DNA of 64,000 nt from NCBI GenBank assembly GCA_964035545.1, contig OZ037770.1, positions 8,385,473-8,449,472 on the forward strand, in the 5' to 3' direction. This DNA is from Bugula neritina (lineage: Eukaryota; Bryozoa; Gymnolaemata; Cheilostomatida; Bugulidae). The notes under the pieces are model-generated. The model worked only from the letters and a program-made list of their open reading frames with translations, was not told the DNA's origin and did no database searches. The translations under genes were made by a program, and so were the position numbers. Position 1 is the stretch's first letter, and each line of letters begins with the position of its first letter. Shown one piece after another: positions 10,923-64,000 of this stretch.

Positions 10923-12480
10923 TATTAATAATAATATTATAATAAATATTGAAAAATAATAATAATATAACTTTTTTTAATTGTTATATTAAATTTCATT
11001 TTTAGATTAAATACAGTTTCAATTTGAAAAGTTAATGTTATGATACTGATAGCCAAAGTGAATTATAATTACAACGATGATCACCATAATTATAATTGAT
11101 CTTAATCATAATTATAATCAATATGAGTATTAATATTACAATTATTGTTATAGTTTAATAACCTACAATAAAATTAAGTGAAACACAATAACTGAATAAG
11201 TATGATATTTATTAACATCATCATTTATCCATCACCATTGTGATTGCCTTTAACTTTAAGATCTAACAATGGCTCTGGAGCCACTTGGTATATTCCAACT
11301 TTAACTCAATAAAAATATCAACTTATAATTGTAAAATGTAAGGTCTTAATTTTAGTAAACTATAAGTATGACCATAAGTCTAACCAAAAACAAATTACAA
11401 GCACTAGCAAAGTAGTAAAATTACTACTACTAGTACTGTTACTAGTGTTAATAGTAGGCATAGTACTAGTAATAGTACAGATACTGGTTGTGGTACCTAC
11501 TAGTACGTCTAGTGATAATGAAAGGTAATACCAATACTAATAGTAATACTATTAGTGTTACTACTATTACTATCGCTACTAGTAGTATAAGCGCTACTAT
11601 TACTAATATAGTTGTAGTAGCGCCACTACTACTACTACTACTACTACTATAGTTGAAATAACAATACTACTACTAGTACCATTAGCCTTACTAGTATTGA
11701 TAATAAAAGTAGTAACACTGATAGTATTACTATTAGTATTGGTAATACAGTATTACCTATCATTATCACTATGAGTATGAGTAGGTACTGCTACTACTTT
11801 GGTACTACTATAGTACTAGGACCACTACAGCTACTGCTGATAGTGCACACTAGTCTAGATTGAGTTTGCCTAGTACTAATAAAAAGTTAGAATAAAGCTT
11901 GTACTAATATTACTATCAGTAGTACATGATCACAGAAAAATTGACCGTGAAATAGGTATCGCTATCAGTGTTAGTACTAAATTTACTGTTTTTTTAGACT
12001 TGTTTCTTACTTTTTTTAACTAAGACTAAGAATGATTATTATAATTACTAATTTAGTGTTTTTGCTAATTTGTGAAGACTAATTCTGAGTAAACCTAATA
12101 TAAGCATTACTCATTTTACTGTTACCATAAGAAATAAGTGAAGTTTTATCAATAGTATTTACCAATATAAATATGTGATAGGTCTTGAATCACAGTAGCT
12201 ATGGGTAAATCATATTAAATTTGGTTATTACTTTTACTATTGTTGTCCAATACTAATAGTAATACCAATAGCCATAGAAATATCAGTTTATCACTATGTG
12301 AGTTAATATTACTATTTCTATAAGTATAACTAGTAATCTTTTCAAAAGATAGCTATCACTATGGGTACCAGTACAGGTATGACTATAACTATTACTATCA
12401 TTGATATCAATGAATATAGTTATGGTGGGGGTATAAGTAATATATACTTATGCTCATGAGTGCCAATACTTGGGTCAGAG

Positions 12481-15475
12481 TGATTATAACAATGACACCT
12501 ACTTTATGAAAATAAGTTTAGCTGTTTTTTGTCGATAATATTTATTTAGCTCCAGCTTTTATTGCAACAAAATCATGCATCAATCTCAGAGAACTATAAG
12601 AAAAATTTAAATCTCTCTGCTAGTATAGATTTGCAAGTAGCAACCAAAATCTTTCAAAACTTGACTGCTGAGTGCCAATTTGTAAATAAGATTTTTTGCT
12701 TTTCAAAAAGTTCTACTGTAGCTTTACATGTAACTGTTATGTAAATGTGAGTTTACATATGTTGACAAAACTCATTTGCTAATTTCAACTGCAATAAGAC
12801 TCATCATTTAAATTAGCTTCTTTCAGATGTATTTTGTACAACTGTCAAGATTTATGTTGGTTTTTATAATGAAAATTTATTCATTGTTTTAACTGATATT
12901 AACATTTAAGATATATTTATACTGATTAGGATTTTGAAGTTTTGATATGTGCCTTGAAACGTTTATTTGAATTTAATATGATTCTTACGTGCAACTAATT
13001 AATTAAGTGCAGTTTATGCTGTTAAGAAAGAATAATTTTAAAGTGAAGATTTATAATTCCATGATTTGACATACTCAAGGAATATTATTTTTATAATATT
13101 AAATATCTCTTTAGCACTTGTCTGCACAGTCATACATCATTTTCTACTAGCTGTGAGCTACAAACCAGATACACAAGTCTTTAGAGCAAAAGCACTCATT
13201 GTTTAAGATTAAACTGAAATTATCACTCAAAAAGTTGTGGGGTCAATATTACATTATATTTCAAAATAATTGAATTTATAAAGTAAGTTAAAATTATTTT
13301 TAAACTTCGGTCAAAAAATATTTAATAAGCACTACTAATAGGAGTATAGCTTGTCTTGTAGGCTGATTACAAAGTTAGTAGTAACTAGTAATGGTAAATG
13401 ATAAACAAGTTCTGTGGCTGATTAGTTTGTTCTGATTGCGTCAAATCATTATCAGAGTGCTTACAGGGAACCTGGAAAGCCTAAAACTTCCTCCTTTTAT
13501 ACGTATCCCTGGCTTTATTACAAACACTGGCCATTGTATAAAGTTATACCCTTATCTTGTAGGCTGTATGACTGCAGTAGTAATGTTAAGCATATTGCTT
13601 GAAGAATTTTAATAATTTCTAGTGAAACTTTTATTTTAATGTGCCACAAAGCATTGATTCCAACAAGTACTGCCTGTTAGGGCTGCTACTTAAATTATTC
13701 TATGAAACATGTTGAACCATATGAAACTTGGTTTGTAAATCATTGCTTTCACAGTGAATAGCTCTTCAAATCACATTTCATATTTAGGTAGAATTTTTAG
13801 TCTCTTATCTCTGCTCTGTCCTGTTTGGTATAGCAGGCATTTTTAGTCTCTTATATATAGCTAATATATAGATTAATTGTTTAGAATACACTTTAGGGAA
13901 TAATATAGAGCTACCCTTTCGCCATAAAATGGTGAAAATGTGAAGTTATGCCAATACTGTAATCACTAATATTATGTTTATTTAAAATGAACAGCACAGC
14001 TACGCTGGACTTCTATTTATACTATCAGTTTGAGATTTCTTCTTATAGCAGCTTACCATTTGTATATTTTCTTTAGCGGTTATTTAGAAAATTTATAATA
14101 AGAATTGGATTCCAAAAATATTTAAACAATCGATAGCATTAACTAATTTTTAGCTATTTACATAGAGTAGACCTCTGTTTTTTAAATGTGTTTGAGATAT
14201 GCTCAGGTAGTAACCAGGGAAACACCTAAATTATAGCAGTTACAATACTGCACTCTGTGATTATAGATCTTGTAGTAAACAATTAGTCATGAAATCATTA
14301 TCTCTGGCATCTCATCAAATCTTGGGCATGTTTATTTGGCATGTTCTTCATATTCTCCACACAAATAGCATTTATTATATCATAATATCAACAGTTTCTA
14401 TAACCATATTAAATTGAAGACTATCTTCAAGTATTCCAGAGTTCACATTCAATCAATCATGATGGAGGTCTCTACAAACATGTACATGCATAGTTGTTGC
14501 TGAAGTATGTGTTGCTCAAATTAGATAATATTGAATACTAACTTAAGTATTTAGGTGATTAATAGACAAAGTAACATTTAACCAATCATAGTTGAGGTCT
14601 TTGATAGTCTGTTCTGCCCAGCTATTTGTAGTTTATTTGTTGACCTAACTTGTCTGCCCAAAATATGAAACACAGTTTTGTCAAACCAGTCAATTGTTCT
14701 AACATTATTTGGGGGGTTAAGTTTGGAATAACATAAGCACAGTATGTCATAGGTACTCCTAAAAATCTGCAGAGAAATAATCTTGTGTGACTTTAAAGAG
14801 AATTTATACTCCTCTTTACCTGTAAACTACTAGGATGATTCTAATGGGGCTTTTCTTACATTTGAGACATGGTAGTCGTATTATCTTTTACCTACAATTC
14901 AAGCTTTTTTTAGTTAAACCAACTTATGATTCAGCATAGAAGGCAAATGTGACAAGTTTTTTAACAGTTAGAATTGTGACACTGGTTTTTTTGAAAAATG
15001 CAATACCCAGGTCTGTGTACCACAGGGAAGCAGCATTCGGGGAACAGTTTTGTGCTAATATTATGGTTTTGGCACCTGCATACACGTTTAACCTTATGAC
15101 ATTTCACCTTGGTTTTAGTTATGTTTTTTTCTAGTTCAGGCATATCATCATTGTATATCATTAAACTGACTTTGTTCTATAAATACCAGGCAGCAGTGTC
15201 TAAGTTTAGTCACACAGAATCCAGCTAGTGTACATCATAACAGAGATGGATGGCGCATTGAAACTCTTTAATACTCACAACACTGCCAAACTTTCTCTTG
15301 GCTATTCATTATTTTATAAACTTGTAAGAACTTGTCACAAGATTGCTTGTAGCAGATATATGTTCACCAGATGTTATATTGTATACACTAGCATTCTCAC
15401 CTCCAGTGAAAATCATTTATATGTCCAACAGTTGTATGTTATGATTTATCATGTTTCTTCTAAGTAGAGCTCTAT
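12481..15475. other. No gene recognised
   Basis: AT-rich DNA without supported exons on either strand. The short open frames at 12562-12744, 14949-15161 and 15228-15467 have no splice signals or family resemblance. Confidence 0.4.
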
Positions 15476-15721
15476 CCCCTCATTCACACTTTGCTGTATC
15501 ATAGGCGATAACATAAAATATCAGCCATTTTTACAAATGTCTGAGCTTCTTGTGCAGGTTGCGATCAAGCTCCCATTGGACAAGAACACATTCACGTCAA
15601 TTCATTGGATATAAATTTCCAATGAGGTGCCATAGCTTGACCCAATAGCACACTTTGAGAATTTCACATTAAAAATGGCTGACATTTTACATTGCGCCTA
15701 CGGCAAAGTGTGAATGGGGGG
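15476..15721. mobile_element. MITE-like element with about 50-bp terminal inverted repeats
   Basis: The left end (CATTCACACTTTGCTGTA … ATATCAGCCATTTTT) is mirrored by the right end, whose complement reads CATTCACACTTTGCCGTA … ATGTCAGCCATTTTT, both bounded by a C-run. Total length is about 246 bp, without coding capacity. A target-site duplication could not be fixed, so the superfamily is unknown. Confidence 0.7.
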
Positions 15722-16878
15722 TTCCAGTTAACTGGTTGACTTTAATTTTAATTGGCTAGGAATCATTGTATTATAATTTAAACAGTTCTTCCAACTTGAC
15801 AAATCTAATGATGTTAGAAATATGTGCAAGCTAAGTGCATGTAGAAGGTAACTGATATCTGAGCCTATCTGACCTAGCATCTTCAATCTGAAAGACAATT
15901 GACTAACTTGCAATATAAGAAATAAACTAATGTCATAAGTGTACATAATAATATGTTGTATAGGAGACTTGCTCTTAACATTAATAGTAATTTAATACTT
16001 GAACTGGTAGCTGAACTTCCTTGTAGCTATGGTGTTGATTTGATTAACCTTTATATTGCCTTATTTCCAAGATAAACAAGATAAAAAATGGCTCTCAAGT
16101 TTGCCTTAGCTTGTATAAATATCACAATAACGTAGAGCCATCATGTTTCCTGTACACTGTTTTCTTTGCAGTAAGGTTTACAGCTATTGCTTTTATTGGC
16201 ATATGGCTGTCACTTGATTGGTTTTTTACCTACATATAAACTGGTTTAGTAAGCTATTTCTTGGACTACAAGACCTATAAGTGTAATTGCAGTGCCTAGT
16301 ACAAACTAAAATAATAAAAATGAAACTAAACTAGTGTTTTACCATCCTGTGCACCCAGACACTTTGCTGTTAAGCATTGGTAAACAACTAACCTTGGACA
16401 TCCCTATATATTTTATTCTAAAACTTTATTTTCTGATCATAACTTAACCCTTGTTTCCAGTTGCTGCGAGCTGTTTGTATGTAGCCACTAGGGGGCAGGA
16501 GCTGATTTAGAGGGTGTTGTATTTGAACTGTTTATCTTATCTACACTTTATCCTATTACCTCAACTTTACTGCTGATAGTCAGCAATTATCTGCCTAATT
16601 TGTGAACACTGTTATCCCCCTTTTAGCTTCTGACTTGTTGAAAGGTCCATATTTTGCCTAATCATATTTAGCATATAATTTTACTTGATCATCTGTACAA
16701 CACTATCTTCTAATCTCAAAGATGACTTCGTTTGATTGGCTGATATTTAGCGAGTGGCTTAGCTACTAAATGCATACTTCCTTCTTGTCAGGAGAGTGAG
16801 TAAATGTTGAGAATAAAGATAACATCGAGTGTTGACATTTCTATTCTTTAGAGTGACTGACTATGGTGAAGTACTAGT
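15722..16878. promoter_or_regulatory. Upstream region of the phosphatase gene; promoter not resolved
   Basis: No coding exon is seen. The probable 5' UTR lies just upstream of the ATG at 16879; a possible acceptor (CTATTCTTTAG near 16850) hints at a further upstream 5' UTR exon. No TATA box or other element can be assigned with confidence. Confidence 0.25.
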
Positions 16879-44898
<28,020 letters not shown>

Positions 44899-45610
44899 AG
44901 ATGCAAGTTTCTACTTCTTATTCCAAACATTTCCATTATATAAATTGTATCTTATATACCTTATATAACATATAGTTTAGTCTAATTCAGGATATTTGTG
45001 TTTGATTCTTTGCTCTTCCATTTCATACATCCTGTGTGTATACATGTATTCACCTGATACAACGACACTCTTTTATAGCACTTCATTTCACTTGCATGCT
45101 GTGTTTGTTAACATTTATAAAGATTATTCTGGAAATCAAGAGATTTTACATTTTTATAATCATTTTATCTTCTAATTTTTTAGTAAAAATTATGTATTTT
45201 AATAAGTTTGGAGTGTTTTTGTTACTTTAATGATTGCTGTGTAAGTCCTAAGCTCCATAATTTTCATTGTTTGGTGTGACCGTTTGAATACCCTGGAATA
45301 TTCTACAAGCATGTTTTGATATTGCGTAAATATATATGGGAGTTATGCCCCCTCCTCTAGAGAAAATCATTGGTAAATGTTGATTTCAGTGAATGTTGCT
45401 TATGGATTTTTACAGTAGTTGTCTACTCCGTTTCATTTATATAGTAGAGCATATTTTTAACTTCTCCATATGCAAAGTTTGTGCCCACAGCTTTTATACA
45501 CAGCACAACGACTTATTGTTATATACAATATAAGGTTGCACTGTCTGTCCACTCTATCTATACAATATGCTGCTCATATTTATATAACCAATAAAATTTT
45601 ATTATAAAAA
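44899..45610 (+). other. Phosphatase 3' UTR with poly(A) signal
   Basis: AATAAA at about 45590 (CCAATAAAATTTTATT) is the best polyadenylation signal after the stop. No exon lies between. Confidence 0.55.
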
Positions 45611-46361
45611 TTGTTATTATTTCTATCAATGGCAGTTTTTACTTCTCCAAAGATGGTATCAGTGAAACGCATTTAGCATTATTTTATTAGTCTATTGCGG
45701 CTATTGCATTTAGATTAATAACACAGTTGCAAGTGTTTCACTAAACTGTCTCTGTTTGTGGCGTCTTTTCTTCAAGCAATAGGAAGGTATTATTTAACTT
45801 ACATTTGTATATATAAATATTTGATTTAACTTACAGTTGGATTGCAAACCATCTCCTGGCAACCAACAAGATCTTATGTGGCATGACGTCAGTAATATGT
45901 TTGCTATTTGTACTAGAGTCTAGAGCACTAAACAGACACTGACTGGAAGCAGTGCTAGCTAACAGTTTTTCATGATGTATGATAATTCCATTGCACTTAT
46001 TTGCATCGAATGTATTTTTGATTTTGAGAGGTCTTTGTCTATGAAAATAAGTAATTGTATTGATATATGATTTTAAATAGCTATAAATAGATATAGGCAA
46101 TATTCTAATTATAAATTGCATGGGTTGTGTAAGAAATAACTCTTCTATAGGTTAGATTAATAGTAGAACATACTGCAGGGAGCAATGATAATGCAAGTGA
46201 AACATGAGCAGTTTTATATACAAATGCAGGTATGCACTTTGCATAAAGTTAATAAACTTGAGCAGTGGGCTATCAACGTTGAATTAAGAGTGAATCATGA
46301 CTGAAATGTATAAGTTATATCTTAAATTCCGTGCACTCATTCGATTGGCTGATTGCACACA
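45611..46361. other. Intergenic space between convergent genes
   Basis: About 750 bp separating the 3' ends of the plus-strand phosphatase and the minus-strand PH-domain gene; presumably includes the latter's 3' UTR. No other feature. Confidence 0.5.
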
Positions 46362-63970
<17,609 letters not shown>

Positions 63971-64000
63971 CTGTGCACCAAGTGGGTTAAACATAACCAC

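Larger units (their letters stand above)
9641..12480. repeat. Long low-complexity TA-rich region (TAG/TAC/ATT words)
   Basis: Nearly 3 kb dominated by drifting words such as TACTATTAGTATTAC, with short purer runs (for example CTACTACTACTACTACTA at 11628-11646). No exon was found. It contains the two palindromes listed separately. Together with 6740-7020 it brackets the non-LTR element. Confidence 0.6.

Overview
The window is animal nuclear DNA: AT-rich, with genes split into many short exons by GT-AG introns, and rich in minisatellites and decayed transposons. No bacterial, viral or organellar genes are visible. A receptor tyrosine phosphatase with many fibronectin repeats, plus a tRNA-derived SINE family, fits a metazoan. 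A sponge or another early-branching animal is my guess, but the sequence does not prove it.

Layout. (1) 1-2.4 kb: minus-strand 3' end of a SLC35A-type nucleotide-sugar transporter (three in-phase exons). (2) 3.1-6.1 kb: unassigned minus-strand exon candidates and a 770-bp decayed hAT transposon. (3) 7.1-9.3 kb: a 5'-truncated, mutated CR1/Jockey-type non-LTR retrotransposon. (4) 9.6-12.5 kb: low-complexity TA-rich DNA with two palindromes. (5) 12.5-16.9 kb: no genes recognised, one MITE. (6) 16.9-44.9 kb, plus strand: a complete receptor protein-tyrosine phosphatase of the R3 type. I could build it from 36 coding exons, all phase-consistent, giving 1,974 residues: signal peptide, Thr/Ser-rich stalk, 13 FN3 domains, a furin-like RKKR site, one transmembrane helix, one PTP domain and a YEN tail motif. 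(7) 46.4-64 kb, minus strand: a large gene with two PH domains and a C-terminal coiled coil, at least 19 exons, 5' end outside the window, converging on the phosphatase.

The most notable observation is in the phosphatase. The exon carrying the WPD loop and the catalytic cysteine exists twice in tandem (42258-42415 and 42949-43100). Both copies are open, have good splice sites and share the same phases. Including both, or neither, breaks the frame. This predicts mutually exclusive splicing that swaps part of the active site. Two neighbouring introns carry minisatellites that begin at, or include, the 5' splice site, giving arrays of GTAAGT donors. Four copies of a tRNA-derived SINE lie in introns of the two large genes, one of them split by a MITE.
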